Assembly (NCBI GenBank): GCA_018417955.1
Contig: JACTVC010000001.1
Location: 1,240,001 to 1,304,000 of the forward strand
DNA: 64,000 nt
Reading direction: 5' to 3'
Source: Laccaria trichodermophora
Taxonomy: Eukaryota > Basidiomycota > Agaricomycetes > Agaricales > Hydnangiaceae
Under the pieces are notes generated by a model. It saw only the letters and a list, made by a program, of their open reading frames with translations. It ran no database searches and had not been told where the DNA came from. How positions within the stretch are numbered: position 1 is the first letter of the stretch; each line of letters starts with the position of its first letter. Below, in pieces: positions 21,428 to 32,504 of the stretch. Position numbers and translations under genes: made by a program.

Positions 21428-22012
21428 TTATCTTCTACCTTTCCCCTTGCCTCTCACCACTGTGAATCCGTCTTCATCTACCTCAGGCCCTTCCTTCTTA
21501 CGCTCTTCCGGAGGCGGTTGCATAAGTTGCGGGGCCACATCTTCCTCCATCTCATCATCTTCATCCCCTTCCTCGTCTTCCCAATCACCCTCGTCCTCAT
21601 TATCACTGACCACCTTCTCCTGCGCACTCGCCTTCTTCCCCTTCACCTTCTCCGCCAACTCCTCAAACTTCTTCACCAAATCGTCTTTCCCAATCCTCGT
21701 CTGATCCCATATCTTCACAATATCCTGGGCAACGCTCTCGGCGCTCCCATCTTCCACCACCGCCTCGAACTCGTCTGCCATCACTTGGAGGAGGATCTCT
21801 TCGATGTACTGATCGTCGGGCGTGGGGACTTGGTCTTCGAACGCGTCCACGATGACTGAGGCGAGCCAGGTTCGCTTTTCCGAGCCGTGAGCCCCACCCC
21901 AGTTTTCTTGGACTGCGATCCGGAGGGTTGCCCAGATGGCGAGACGGGCGATCACCCCGCGGGCAAAGAGGACTGAAGATGCTGCTGGCGGTGCACTGGT
22001 ACTGCTTTCCAT
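21428..22012 (-). CDS. TSR2: Pre-rRNA-processing protein TSR2
   Basis: Single exon, 194 residues from the ATG at 22012; a longer in-frame extension to 22132 is not family-like. The N-terminal helical core contains LFARGVIARLAIWATLRIAV, ENWGG and KRTWLASVIVDAF, diagnostic for TSR2. A long acidic tract (about 135-165) follows, then a C-terminal DEDGFTVVRGKGKGRR. TSR2 is an escort that releases Rps26 from its importin in the nucleus and delivers it to pre-40S ribosomes, using the acidic tail. It converges with the TAPT1 gene, 278 bp from its stop. Confidence 0.93.
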   Translation of the reverse strand: MESSTSAPPAASSVLFARGVIARLAIWATLRIAVQENWGGAHGSEKRTWLASVIVDAFEDQVPTPDDQYIEEILLQVMADEFEAVVEDGSAESVAQDIVKIWDQTRIGKDDLVKKFEELAEKVKGKKASAQEKVVSDNEDEGDWEDEEGDEDDEMEEDVAPQLMQPPPEERKKEGPEVDEDGFTVVRGKGKGRR

Positions 22013-22276
22013 GGTTTTTTTCTTTTCTTGGAATACGATTCTGGCACTTGGAATCTGGAAAATTGGAGAAGTTGTTGATGTGCTTGACTTTCGCGTCGCT
22101 CGCCAAACAACGCGTCCACATTCAATATTCATTCTCTTCAGCGTCAGCTAGGCGGCCCAATCCTATTATTACTTATAATATAATATCGAAAACTATGGTA
22201 TGGAAGAATAAGCACAGGGTATCTGGTTGGTATATCATAGATGGACTGAAATAACTGGCCCGCAGTATAATTAGAA

Positions 22277-23474
22277 TCAAACCTTGGGCTCTATGCTCGG
22301 CATCTCATAAGACCCTAATTTCTCTTTCTTCTTCTCCGCTTTCTTTTCCTCCTTTTCCAACCTCGTTTGACGCTCCGCGGGTGTTTCATCTTTGAACCGG
22401 TAATCACCCACTAACCCCGTCCCGAACGCTTTCCTAACGCTTGTTGAGAATAAAACGACGCTGGCTAACCACTCAGGAAGGACGTGGAAGATGTAGAATG
22501 CCGCTTTTGCCCCAGAACTATTCAAAGTCCCAGGTCCTATCGACGTCCAAGAGGTCGTGGTATGATACATCACGGACAACCTGTATATTGCGATGGTCCC
22601 CTGTGCAAGAAATGATGATGTCAGATTAAAAAAAACATTGGTCCACTCATAGGTAACTTGCCGTCAAGGTCGTCATTAAAGCAATGGTCCAACAAGCTCT
22701 TTTGCTGGTACGAGGCTGCTTTAAACGAGACCATGTGGCTGCACATGCAAGCACGATAAGAAGAAAGAGGGCCACGCCACAGCTAACGTATCTATTTTCC
22801 GTGTCATTTGTATAGTTCAGGGATTATAATAATCATTATGTAGCGCACCTAAGTCTAGCTGTCCTGTCGGCATCGCGCTGGTGTTGATTGAGTATAAGGT
22901 TCCCGTAATTTACGTTCGCGACAATCCCAGGAACGGTGGCCGAAAGAAATGCCAAGTTGGAGAAATCAGAGAACCGGCGTGCCCAAAAGCGCTGGCGTGG
23001 GTTATCGGGAGTACCCTCCGGGGGTTTAGGAATGTAGCACTCTTTAGTAGCCGCCGCGGCAGATTGGCCGTAGGTGTCTGATCCGTATGTTGAATTGACG
23101 AGTAGACACCTGAGAAGTTTGACCAGGTCGTTTGCAATCCCGACGAATCCCATTCCAAAACTGATTTGCAGGTATGTTGCCAATCCTTTTGACATCCTAC
23201 GTGACTCGTTACGTGCCTGCACCACGCGCAACGAGAAAATGACGATCCTGCGGTAAAGACAATGGGTATGCAGGCAATATCGGACGTACAGAACTATGCC
23301 TCACCTTTCGATAGCAAATGCCAATGTGCTGATCAATAATGTGGTTCTGGTCCTCCTCTGCAAGAAACGGAAAATGGCAAAGGGAGCGAGAATGCCATAC
23401 AGAACAGCGAAGAGGACCGATGGTGCAAAATCGACTGGTAGCGGAGTACCTCCAACGGGGGTCGGGAAAGTCAT
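22277..23474 (-). CDS. Seven-transmembrane protein, paralog A
   Basis: Four exons (23474-23305, 23247-22849, 22791-22662, 22600-22277) give 340 residues with seven hydrophobic helices. Helix 1 is PSVLFAVLYGILAPFAIFRFL. The second exon starts with the loop R-IVIFSLRVVQARNESRRMSKG. The C-tail is charged (EEKKAEKKKEK). The third intron uses a GC donor (GCAAGT at 22661); a GT donor in the vicinity does not keep the frame. The same exon phases and an identical third-exon length (130 nt) occur in the paralog at 32505-33780, showing common descent. The family is common in mushrooms and functionally unassigned; a receptor or transporter role is only suggested by topology. Confidence 0.78.
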
Positions 23475-24052
23475 TTTGAGGGCTAGAACGCTCAAGGCGA
23501 GTTGCCTCCTGAGCCCACACAGCAAGCCTTTATAGGGTTTACAGGTGACTGTTTTGGCAGTGTGAACGGTGTGTGCTCTAACCAATGCTAGACGTGTGAT
23601 CCGTTCGTTCCTCGAGTATTGCTGCGTGCGCAGTATGTATGTGCAGAGGATACGGTAGGCATCTTGGCTATCCCAACAATTGAACAAAGTCCGTTTTCCA
23701 CGAACCTTCCTCGAGGCGATGCGCTGCAGTGATAACGATAATTGCTGTTGATTCACGTGCTCCACCAACCTCTTCCTTGGCATTTCGTCAACATTTCGTC
23801 TAGGATCCAGCGAAATGGGAAAAGGGGGACAACAAACAATATCGGCGCATGGTACATCATTAGAGAATGGGTTGGAAAAAGTTGAACAACGATTTTCTGG
23901 ATGAATGCGTTGATGCCGATAAATTGTTTGTATATGTTACATCATACTCTCCTCAGGCTTTAACAACCTCTTTTGAGGCTAGAGAGGTGATACACTGGCG
24001 CAATCATATTTGAAGGACCTCACTGATCAAGAGATACTTTCAAGCCGTGAAC

Positions 24053-25619
24053 ATGGCTGGGCTACTTGATTTACCCGCAGAGATTATCCAAGCAATATTG
24101 GCCTGCTTACCCCCAGACTCTCTTCTTCATCTATTCCCGACTTGTCGTTCGCTCAACTACCTTTCCACGTCGGCACTACTGGAACATCACGGAATTCGAG
24201 ATCCTACCAACTGCTCTTTTGATCTTGACAATGATGCGACGTTAAAGGTTGACGCTCTATCCGCCTTACTAGCGGGCCTTCATATCAAACGAATCGAATA
24301 TCTTTGGTGTAACCTCGAGACTTCCTGGCGTTGGGGCGGCTATTGGGGTTGGGCTGCTTCCCAACCTTTGCATCGACTTCACCGTCTCATACAAAGGTTG
24401 ACGTCGATCGATGAGGTCACCCTGTTTTTCAATATGGAGAGAGAAATTGTCCTTGATGACGCGTATCTAAAGTCTGGGATCGATATCCTACAAATCCTAC
24501 TCAACATGATCGTCACGAAATCATGCAAAACTCTTCGCATCATTAACCCAGGGAGCTTTTTTTGGAAAGAGTTACATATATAATCAACCGGACAGCGGTT
24601 CCGGTATCACTTAAGGACTCCGCCGATTCGTCCATTGCAAGCGGCCAGATTGGCAGTATAAGAGGAACGATAGCAATGGAGCTCGTTTATTCCTCACTTG
24701 CTCTCCCGCGGCTTTGCGAAAGGTTGCTCTCACCACTATGGAAATTGACGCCATGAGCCTCTTCACTCCGCCCTGTTCCAACTGGACATTCACTATGCTA
24801 AAGCAATCTCTAATTGAAACACTCACCCTCAACTTAACATGGCCCACGTCAGGCTATACACCAGCCGAGCGATCCCTTATACTCTCTCGAGTAGCGGTGG
24901 CCGTTCAAGCTTCAGTCAGATCTTTGTGCGTCGTACATGCAACACACATTCTCGAAACTCTGGGCTTTATCGCTCAACTACCACCTCTTGACTTGGTTCA
25001 CTTCACTGATTGGAAATGGAAAGCGCGGCTCTCGGACGAAGCCACCACCACGTCCTTCCCTATTGTCCTGAACATGAAAATAATGGCTGCCTCTGCAGAG
25101 ATGCTCTTCTTCATATTTTCCAGGCCTTTGACCGTTCCGAGACTCAGAAAAATCTTTTTGGCCTTCTATATCAATAAAGAAGGAATGTTCGACATCACAA
25201 CTACCGCGACCTCCATCGCCCGACTTCGTGACTCTGTCGGGCCCAACGTAGAACTTTTCCCGATGTTCCGCATGGACAGTGTTCCACCATCGATGGAATC
25301 TCTTTGCAACGGAATTCGACCTATTTGCCCGATATGGGAGCAAGAATTTTTCAAGTTCACAATTTTGTTTTTGTGGGGCCGAACGACTCTACTGGACAGT
25401 CCCAAATCATTCCAAATCATTTTGGGACTGTTGACGCTGTTTTCCGGAATAGAGAAACTGCATATTCGCCTTGCGCCTAGTCCCAAAGTCGATCTCACTC
25501 CCATCCACCTTGAGCCTTAGATGGTGAAGGCCATCTTAAATCGATCTCCGAACATTACCATTTTCTTCAACGACGTAGCCCAGAATGAGAATGAGGTCGC
25601 AACCACATCTCGGTGCTAA
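24053..25619 (+). pseudogene. F-box/LRR-like gene, broken copy 1
   Basis: Clearly homologous over its whole length to the intact copies at 26646 and 28999. The F-box (LLDLPAEIIQAILACLPPDSLL) is preserved. Several lesions occur: a run of seven Ts at 24557-24563, where the intact copies have six, shifts the frame; soon after, a stop replaces a Gln codon; a small deletion lies near 24635; and a Trp codon has become TAG at 25518-25520. The downstream frame resumes at about 24714-25520 without loss of length. The gene probably makes at most an F-box-containing fragment of about 170 residues. Confidence 0.88.
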
Positions 25620-25718
25620 GTCCAATTCTATGATAGGTAGCTTCCTGCCAATCAGACATCTTGCTTTTTGGGTTGGGCATGTTGTGATTTCGACATACTT
25701 ACTCCAATAATATACCTC

Positions 25719-26028
25719 TACAACACAATAGATCTTGCCAAGAATAAATAGCACCATCAAACCTTCTCAACCAACAAGCATGATATCTTCCGGCCGCCCC
25801 CAACGTTCAACTTCCATGTCACGACTTGAGTACTGAGTACTGAGTGCTCAAATTAGAATAGCCATTCCCAATAAACACTTCCACCCGCCTTGCCAGCTCA
25901 ACATCAAACACATACCACCCAGTTGCCCTCTCCCCAGACTTTTAGCACGTTCGCGGATTGCGCTACCCTGCGCATAGGCCCCAGAGCCCACCCGGTTTGC
26001 TCCACCCACACCGAGTTCATCGAGCATT
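25719..26028 (-). pseudogene. Duplicated 3' fragment of the O-fucosyltransferase-like gene
   Basis: Matches the last exon of the gene at 30680-32073, e.g. gccattcccaataaacac, tctccccagactttt and gcccacccgg, with many substitutions and small indels. It includes the former stop region. It ends abruptly at ccgagttcat where unit 2 begins, marking the right breakpoint of the tandem duplication. Confidence 0.8.
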
Positions 26029-26333
26029 GCTGCGTGCGCAGTATATGGAGAGGATATGGTATGCATCTTGGCTATCCCAACAAACTCTGTTATTTCCATG
26101 AATCTGCCTCAAGGCGATGCGCTGGTGGGTTGGGAGCTGCTAACGTTAGAGTAACTGCTGTTGCTTCACGTGCTCCACCAACTTCTTCCTTGTGACCTGT
26201 CTAGCGTACTAGATTTCTACACATTTCGTCTAGAATACAGCGAAATGGCAGGACATCGGCGCATCGCTTATGATTAGAAAAGGGGTTGGACGAAGTTGAA
26301 GAATGATTTGTTTGTATATGTTACACACTCAGA

Positions 26334-26494
26334 ATGTCGGAAATTTTTATTTGGCCTTATAATAGTTTCTTGTTGATTAACTGCCTTACTTGCCTTATAA
26401 GGGCCTTGCAATAGCCAATTTTTAACCTTATAAGGCAAGTAAGGCAGGTAATCAACAAGAAACGACTATAAGGCCAAATAGTTTTTTCCGACAT
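26334..26494. mobile_element. 161-bp hairpin MITE
   Basis: Two 69-bp arms (26334-26402 and 26426-26494) are near-perfect reverse complements separated by a 23-bp loop. Terminal word atgtcggaaa pairs with ttttttccgacat at the other end. It is absent from the equivalent promoter in unit 3 and lies about 150 bp upstream of the F-box start of unit 2. No protein is encoded. The target duplication is not clear. Confidence 0.85.
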
Positions 26495-26645
26495 GATTCT
26501 GCCCGCGACGTTCAAGCTTAGTCTGCACGCAAGGTGTTGCCACACTAAGTACTCAATCAATATCCTTCCCGCAGTACGTTGACGTTATCAAAATCTGAAG
26601 GACCTCACTGATCAAGAGATACTTACACAGGGTTGAGCTGTCAAC

Positions 26646-28229
26646 ATGGCTGGGCTACTTGATCTACCCGTAGAAATTATCCAAGCAATATTGGCTTGCA
26701 TATTGGATCGCTTACCCGCAGACACTCTACTTAATCTATTCCCGACATGTCGTTCGCTCAACTACCTTTCCACATCGGCACTACTCGAACATCACGGAAT
26801 TCGGGATCCTACCCACTGCACTGTTGATCTTGATACCAGAAGGGCCCCGTCAACGGCTGACGCTTTATCAGCCTTGCTATCGGGTCTTCATATCAAACGA
26901 ATGAAGTCTCTTCGGTGCAACCTCAAGACTTCCTGGTATTTAGGCCAGTGGGGTTGGCCTCCTTCCGAATCTTTACGTCGACTCCACCGTCTCATACAAA
27001 AGTCGACCTCCATCGATGAGGTCGTCCTGTCTTTCAATATGGAGACAGAGATTGGTCTTGACGAAGCGGACCTACAGTATGGGATTGATGTCCTACAGGA
27101 CCTGCTCAACATGATCCTCACGAAATCATGCAAAACTCTTTCCATCATAAATCCAGGGAGCTTTTTTGGACAGAGTTACATATTTAATGAACCGGACAGT
27201 GGTTCCATCATCACTCAAGCATTCCGCCAGATCTTCCACCGCAACGATTCACTAGATTGGCAGTATAAGAGGTATGATTGGAAGGGAACTCATTTACTCC
27301 TCACGTGCTCTCCTGAGGCTTTGCAAAAGGTTGCGCTCACCAGGATGGAAATTGACGCCATGAGCCTCTTCACTCCGCCCTGTTCCAACTGGACTTTCAC
27401 CATGCTACAACAATCTCGAATTGAAACACTCACCCTCAACTTAGCATGGCCCAACTCATTCTATACACTAGCTGAGCGGTCTCTTATACTCTCTCGCCTA
27501 GCAGTGGCCGTTCAAGCTTCAGTCACTTCTTTGCGTGTTAGAAATGTAACACACATCTTCGAAGCGCTGGGCTTTATTGCTCAACTTCCACTTCTTGACA
27601 AACTTGACTTCAATCTTTGGACATGGAAAGCGGGGTTCTCAGATGGAATCGCCAGTACATCATTCCCTATGGTTCTGAACATGAAGATCATGACTGCCCC
27701 TGCAGAAATGCTCTTCTTCATCTTTTACAGGCCTTTGACCATTCCAAGATTAAGAGAAATCTATTTGGCTTTCTATATCAGTAAAGAAGGAATGTTCGAC
27801 ATCAAAACTACAGCCACCTCCATTGCCCAACTTCGTGCCTCTGTCGGGCCAAACGTAGATCTTTTTCCGATGATCCACATGGACAATGTTCCACCATCGA
27901 TGGAATCTCTTTGCAACGGAATTCGACCAGTTTGCCCGATATCGCAGCAAGAGTTTTCAAAATTCACATCTGTGTCTTTAGCTGGCGACATGACTCTACT
28001 GGACAGTCCGAACAAATTTCGAATCATTTTGGGACTGTTAACGTTGTTTTCCGGAATAGAGCAACTGCATATTCGACTTGCACCAAGTCCCAAAGTCGAT
28101 CCCACTCCCATCCACCTTGAGCCTTGGATGGTGAAGGCCATCTTAAATCGATCTCCGAACATTACATCTATTTTCTTCAACGACGTAGCCCAAAATGAGA
28201 ACGAGGTCCTAACCACATCTCTGTGCTAA
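26646..28229 (+). CDS. F-box/LRR-like protein, copy 2
   Basis: Single exon, 527 residues. The F-box is at residues 3-50 (LLDLPVEIIQAILACILDRLPADTLLNLF), with a four-residue insertion (ILDR) relative to copies 1 and 3, then LFPTCRSLNYLSTSALLEHHGIRDP. The remaining part is an LRR-like solenoid with recurring hydrophobic Leu patterns. Copies 2 and 3 are full length and closely similar. The predicted role is an SCF ubiquitin-ligase adaptor; the target is unknown. The upstream region is shared with the other units except for the inserted hairpin element. Confidence 0.85.
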   Translation: MAGLLDLPVEIIQAILACILDRLPADTLLNLFPTCRSLNYLSTSALLEHHGIRDPTHCTVDLDTRRAPSTADALSALLSGLHIKRMKSLRCNLKTSWYLGQWGWPPSESLRRLHRLIQKSTSIDEVVLSFNMETEIGLDEADLQYGIDVLQDLLNMILTKSCKTLSIINPGSFFGQSYIFNEPDSGSIITQAFRQIFHRNDSLDWQYKRYDWKGTHLLLTCSPEALQKVALTRMEIDAMSLFTPPCSNWTFTMLQQSRIETLTLNLAWPNSFYTLAERSLILSRLAVAVQASVTSLRVRNVTHIFEALGFIAQLPLLDKLDFNLWTWKAGFSDGIASTSFPMVLNMKIMTAPAEMLFFIFYRPLTIPRLREIYLAFYISKEGMFDIKTTATSIAQLRASVGPNVDLFPMIHMDNVPPSMESLCNGIRPVCPISQQEFSKFTSVSLAGDMTLLDSPNKFRIILGLLTLFSGIEQLHIRLAPSPKVDPTPIHLEPWMVKAILNRSPNITSIFFNDVAQNENEVLTTSLC

Positions 28230-28321
28230 GCCCAACTCTATAATAGGTAGCCTGCTGCCAACCAGACATCTTGCTTTTCGGGTCGGGCATACTGTGACTT
28301 CGACATACTCCAACAATGTTG

Positions 28322-28406
28322 GTGGGCGTCCGGAGAATATCATGCTTGTTAGTTGAGAAGGTTTGGTGGTGCTAATTATTTCTTGGCAAAATCTATTGTG
28401 TTGTAG
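28322..28406. repeat. Local inversion of ~85 bp in unit 2
   Basis: The block gtgggcgtccggagaatatc... to ...tattgtgttgtag is the reverse complement of unit 1 positions about 25719-25799 and unit 3 about 30625-30709. The flanks on both sides are in the normal orientation, so this is a small inversion within one duplicate. Confidence 0.8.
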
Positions 28407-28466
28407 CCCAACCTCAAAGCGCTCGGACTTGGGTACTTAAACACGTATAGCCATTCACAATAAACA

Positions 28467-30679
28467 CGCCGCATGCGCAGTATATGGAGAGGATATGGTA
28501 TGTATCTTGACTATCCCAACAAACTCCGTTATTTCCACGAATCTGCGCCAAGGCGATGCGCTGGTGGGTTGGGAGCTCCGAGCTTATAACGTCAAACCAC
28601 AAGTAACTGCTGTTGCTTCACGTGCTCCACCAACTTCTCCCTTGCGACCTGTCTAGCGTAGTAGATTTCTCTACATTTCGTCTAGGATGCAGCGAAATGG
28701 GAAAGGGGGGAGAACATCGGCGCATGGCTTATGATTAGAGAAGGGGTTGGACGAAGTTGAAGAGGATTCATTGTTTGTATATGTTACAAAATATTCTGCA
28801 TTCCCCATGAACTTGAGCTTGAACAGTGCCAGCGGCGTTCAAGCTTAGTCTGCACTTTTGACGCAAGGTGTTGCAACGCTACTTGTTCAATATCCTTCCC
28901 GCAGAGAGGTGATATGTTTGCGTAATCAAAATCTGAAGGGCCCCACTGATCAGGAGATACTTATATAGGGAGTCGGGCTCGGTGTTTTAGCCGTCAACAT
29001 GGTTGGGCTACTTGATATACCCGTAGAAATTATCCAAGCAACATTGGCTTGCTTACCCGCAGACTCTCTTCTTAATCTATTCCCAACATGTCGTTCACTC
29101 AACTACCTTTCCACGTCGGCACTACTCGAACATCACGGAATTCGGGATCCTACCAACTGCACTGTTGATCTTGATAACAGAGGGGCCCCGTTACATGCTG
29201 ACGCTCTATCAGCGTTGCTATCGGGTCTTCATATCAATCGAATGAAATTTCTTCGGTGCAACCTCACGACTTACCGGTATCGGTGCATTCGGGCTGGCAA
29301 GTGGGGTTGGCCTGCTTCCCAACCTGTACATCGACTCCACCGTCTCATACAAAGGCTGACCTCGGTTGATGAGGTTGTCCTGTCTTTTAATATGGAGAAA
29401 GAAAGATGCCTTGTCGACGCGGAACTAAAGTTTGGGATTGATATCCTACAGAATCTGCTCAACATGATCGTCACGAAATCATGCAAAGCTCTTCGCATCA
29501 TAAACCCAGGGAGCTTTTTTGGACAGAGTTACATATTTAATGGACCGGACAGTGATTCCGGTATCACTCAGGGATTCCGCCAATTCGTCCACCGCAACGA
29601 TTCGCCAGATTGGCAGTATAAGAGGAACGATAGGAAGGGAACTCGTTTACTCCTCACTTGCTCTCCTGCGGCTTTGCAAAAGGTTGCGCTCACCAGGATG
29701 GAAATTGACGCCATGAGCCTCTTCACCCCGCCCTGTTCCAACTGGACATTCACTATGCTAAAACAATCTCGAATTGAAACACTCACCCTCAGCTTAACAT
29801 GGCCTAAGTCCGAAGGCTACTATACATCAGCCGAGCGGTCCCTTGTACTCTCTCGGCTAGCGGTGGCCGTTCAAGCTTCAGTCACTTCTTTGCGCGTCGG
29901 AAATCTAACACACACTCTCGAAACTCTGGGCTTTGTCGCTCAACTACCACTTCTTGACACGCTTGACTTCAATCTTTGGACATGGAAAGCGGGGTTCTTG
30001 GATGGAATCGCCAGCACATCCTTCCCTATTGTTCTGAACACGAAGATAATGACTGCCCCTGCAGAAATGCTCTTCTTCATGTTTTCCAGGCCTTTGACCG
30101 TTCTGAGATTAAGAGAAATCTATTTGGCTTTCTATATCAGTAAAGAAGGAATGTTCGACATCACAACTACCGCGACCTCCATCTCCCGACTTCGAGACTC
30201 TGTCGGGCCCAACGTTGATCTTTTCGCAATGATCCACATGGACAGTGTTCCACCATCGATGGAATCTCTTTGTAACGGGGTTCGACCAATTTGCACGATA
30301 TGGGAGCAAGAATTTTCCAAGTTCACAACTGTGTCTTTGGCCGGCGACATGACACTACTAGACAGCCCCAACACATTCCGAATTATTTTGGGACTTTTGA
30401 CGCTGTTTTCTGGAATAAAGACATTGTATCTTCAACTTAGACCAAGTCTCAAAGTCGATCCCACTCCCATCCACCTCAAGCCTTGGATGATGAAGGCTAT
30501 CTTGGATCGATCTCCGAACATTACATCTATTCTCTTTAACAGAGTACCCCAGAAGGAGAATGAGGTCCCAACCACATAGGCCGAACTCTGAGAACAGATT
30601 TCGACATACTACAATAATATACCTCTACAACACAACAAAATTTGACAAGAAATAAATAACACCACCGAACCTTCTCAAC
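28467..30679. repeat. Tandem duplication unit 3
   Basis: Third copy, starting at the shared word cgcagtatatggagagg and continuing into the intact fucosyltransferase-like gene. It is therefore the unit that retains the original right-hand context. Confidence 0.75.
28999..30579 (+). CDS. F-box/LRR-like protein, copy 3
   Basis: Single exon, 526 residues, full length. F-box: LLDIPVEIIQATLACLPADSLLNLF, then the shared LLEHHGIRDPTNC segment. The C-terminal region has the same Leu-rich solenoid and the conserved PPCSNWTFTML and RSLVLSRLAVAVQ blocks seen in copy 2. It converges with the fucosyltransferase-like gene; the two stops are 100 bp apart. SCF adaptor function is inferred from the F-box only. 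Confidence 0.85.
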   Translation: MVGLLDIPVEIIQATLACLPADSLLNLFPTCRSLNYLSTSALLEHHGIRDPTNCTVDLDNRGAPLHADALSALLSGLHINRMKFLRCNLTTYRYRCIRAGKWGWPASQPVHRLHRLIQRLTSVDEVVLSFNMEKERCLVDAELKFGIDILQNLLNMIVTKSCKALRIINPGSFFGQSYIFNGPDSDSGITQGFRQFVHRNDSPDWQYKRNDRKGTRLLLTCSPAALQKVALTRMEIDAMSLFTPPCSNWTFTMLKQSRIETLTLSLTWPKSEGYYTSAERSLVLSRLAVAVQASVTSLRVGNLTHTLETLGFVAQLPLLDTLDFNLWTWKAGFLDGIASTSFPIVLNTKIMTAPAEMLFFMFSRPLTVLRLREIYLAFYISKEGMFDITTTATSISRLRDSVGPNVDLFAMIHMDSVPPSMESLCNGVRPICTIWEQEFSKFTTVSLAGDMTLLDSPNTFRIILGLLTLFSGIKTLYLQLRPSLKVDPTPIHLKPWMMKAILDRSPNITSILFNRVPQKENEVPTT

Positions 30680-32073
30680 TCAAACAAGTGTGATATCCTC
30701 CGGCCGCCCACCATCAGCCCCCAACCTCAACGCCACGACTTGAGTGCTCAAACTCGAAAAGCCATTCCCAATAAACACCTCCGCCCGCCTTGCCAGCTCG
30801 ACATCTACACATACTGACCAGTCGCCCTCTCCCCAGACTTTCGGCGCGTCCGCGGATTGCGTTACCCTGCGCATGGGCCCCCCAGCCCACCCGGCTTGCT
30901 CTGCCCACTCCGAGTTGGTCAATGCCTCTCTGAGCTTGTAATATTGCAGATAGACAAGCGGGTGATCCCAGACGCCGTCATGCAAGATGTGGATTGTGCG
31001 CAGGTGGGGCCTTGATCGGACTTGGTGTGTGATTGCGTCGAGGATGCGATGGAGAGATGGGTAACAGTGTTCCATTACGGAGGTAGCATTGTTCACGTCG
31101 AGTGTTGGAGGGAGAATGGAGTTGGAGATGAGTGGGAGGGTGGCCCATGTTGTGAACCCCGTTTGTGTTTCGCCGAGGTAGCGGCAGTGTTCTTCGAAGT
31201 CGCCTGTAACAAGGGGTTAAGTGCTGGTTGCGAAGATGTATATTCACAAGATAAGTGACTTACCCCGTCGGAGATGTAGTGCTACGTAGAAATCCCGATC
31301 TTTTGAGGATGGTTTATCACGGAAATTGAGTGCATTTTGAACGCGGTCGACTATTCTCAAGACATCGCTTGACCACTCGAAATGGTTTGCAAGATATTTT
31401 TGAAAGGTCGGCCAGATTGGATGAGTTCCCGATGATGCAAGGAAGCTAATAGATGATATTCATCAGCACCAGTACAACTTGTGCGAAACAACGCACTTCC
31501 AGTTAAATATCCAATCATCCACAACGACACACCTTTCATTGCCTTCCAACACCGATTTTGCATGGGCCCATTGCGTTTCGTAATCGCCCGAAAACAGCTG
31601 TACATGCTTGACTTCGCCCTCGGGACAAATTTTGTTGAATACTTCTTCGTTGATGCTCCCTTTCGTTGGACCGCTTAGGAACGCAGATAGAGGCACTGTG
31701 GCCTTTTCACCGCGTGGACGCCATATGAGCGGCTGATATACATAGACGCGATTCGTTTGTAAAGCAAGATGATGATACAACAGAATTTCCTGCGCCTGGT
31801 GAAAGTTTGAATAAGCCAAGCATAGAATGGGCTTAAACGCACCTGGTTATTGAATCCAGCACCCCGAAGTTGCTTAAACTTTACATATTTATGGCCTCTC
31901 GAGTTTCCAACTAATCTGTTTGATTCCTTCGTTTCCGTGGACGCGATGGTGGTGTACAGTTGGTAAGGTGGCCGAGATGTGTGGTAGAAATAGTATGTGA
32001 CAAGACCTAGAAAGGTGAGGAGAAATAATAGAGGGCGCAATACGCGCCAGTGAACTTTGATGTGTTTAGGCAT
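30680..32073 (-). CDS. O-fucosyltransferase-like type II membrane glycosyltransferase
   Basis: Four exons (32073-31843, 31795-31497, 31445-31264, 31203-30680) give 411 residues. An N-terminal signal anchor (LRPLLFLLTFLGLVTYYFY) predicts a Golgi or ER type II protein. Two motifs mark the GT65/GT68-like O-FucT superfamily. The first is RGAGFNNQ at residues 70-77, just before the first intron and continuing AQEILLYHHLAL. The second is HLRRGD at 234-239 across the third splice site. The tail FIGNGFSSLSTQVVALR matches the donor-binding C-terminal part of such enzymes. GDP-fucose is the usual donor in the family; the acceptor is unknown. Its 3' end has been copied twice into the neighbouring F-box units. 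Confidence 0.82.
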
Positions 32074-32504
32074 TACAACGGGCTATCAATGCATCGCTGC
32101 GCGTATGTACTTTGTGAGCGAGGTCGAAGCGAGGATACTCATTTTGTTTGCGTCATGTGTGCTGATGTGTTTATTTTTAGAGCTCAAGACTCGGACTCTC
32201 ATCGTTGCCAACGACACCGAACTCTTGCCAACCTATTGCCCCCGTTCTAACTTCTTGCTTCCTATCTACATACGTGAATATCTCTGAGCACCGAGCCGCA
32301 GTCCACAAAATTCTGGCATATCGTAAAAGTTATCAAGATAGCAGTGCATCAATAGTTCAGGGACAGATGTCTACCACGATTGGCAGGCGCTTCCTTGGCC
32401 TCCGCAGCAAGTATATCTGGAGGAAGGACTGTAGGCGTAGCATATAAAGACCGCAGTCTTTTCACGGTGTCCTTCTACTAGGACCAGCCTTGATCCCAGC
32501 CACC

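Larger units (their letters stand above)
23612..26030. repeat. Tandem duplication unit 1 (promoter + F-box pseudogene + fucosyltransferase 3' fragment)
   Basis: First of three about 2.4-kb units. The left edge is the word attgctgcgtgcgcagtat near 23610, which recurs at 26032 and, as cgcatgcgcagtatatgg, near 28468. Shared landmarks are the cacgtgctccaccaac and catttcgtctagga boxes upstream of the gene, the F-box gene itself, and a trailing piece copied from the 3' end of the fucosyltransferase gene. Confidence 0.8.
26030..28467. repeat. Tandem duplication unit 2
   Basis: Second copy of the 2.4-kb unit. It differs from units 1 and 3 by a 161-bp hairpin element in its promoter (26334-26494). 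It also has an inverted block downstream of the gene (28322-28406) and a strongly deleted fucosyltransferase fragment (28407-28467). Confidence 0.8.
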
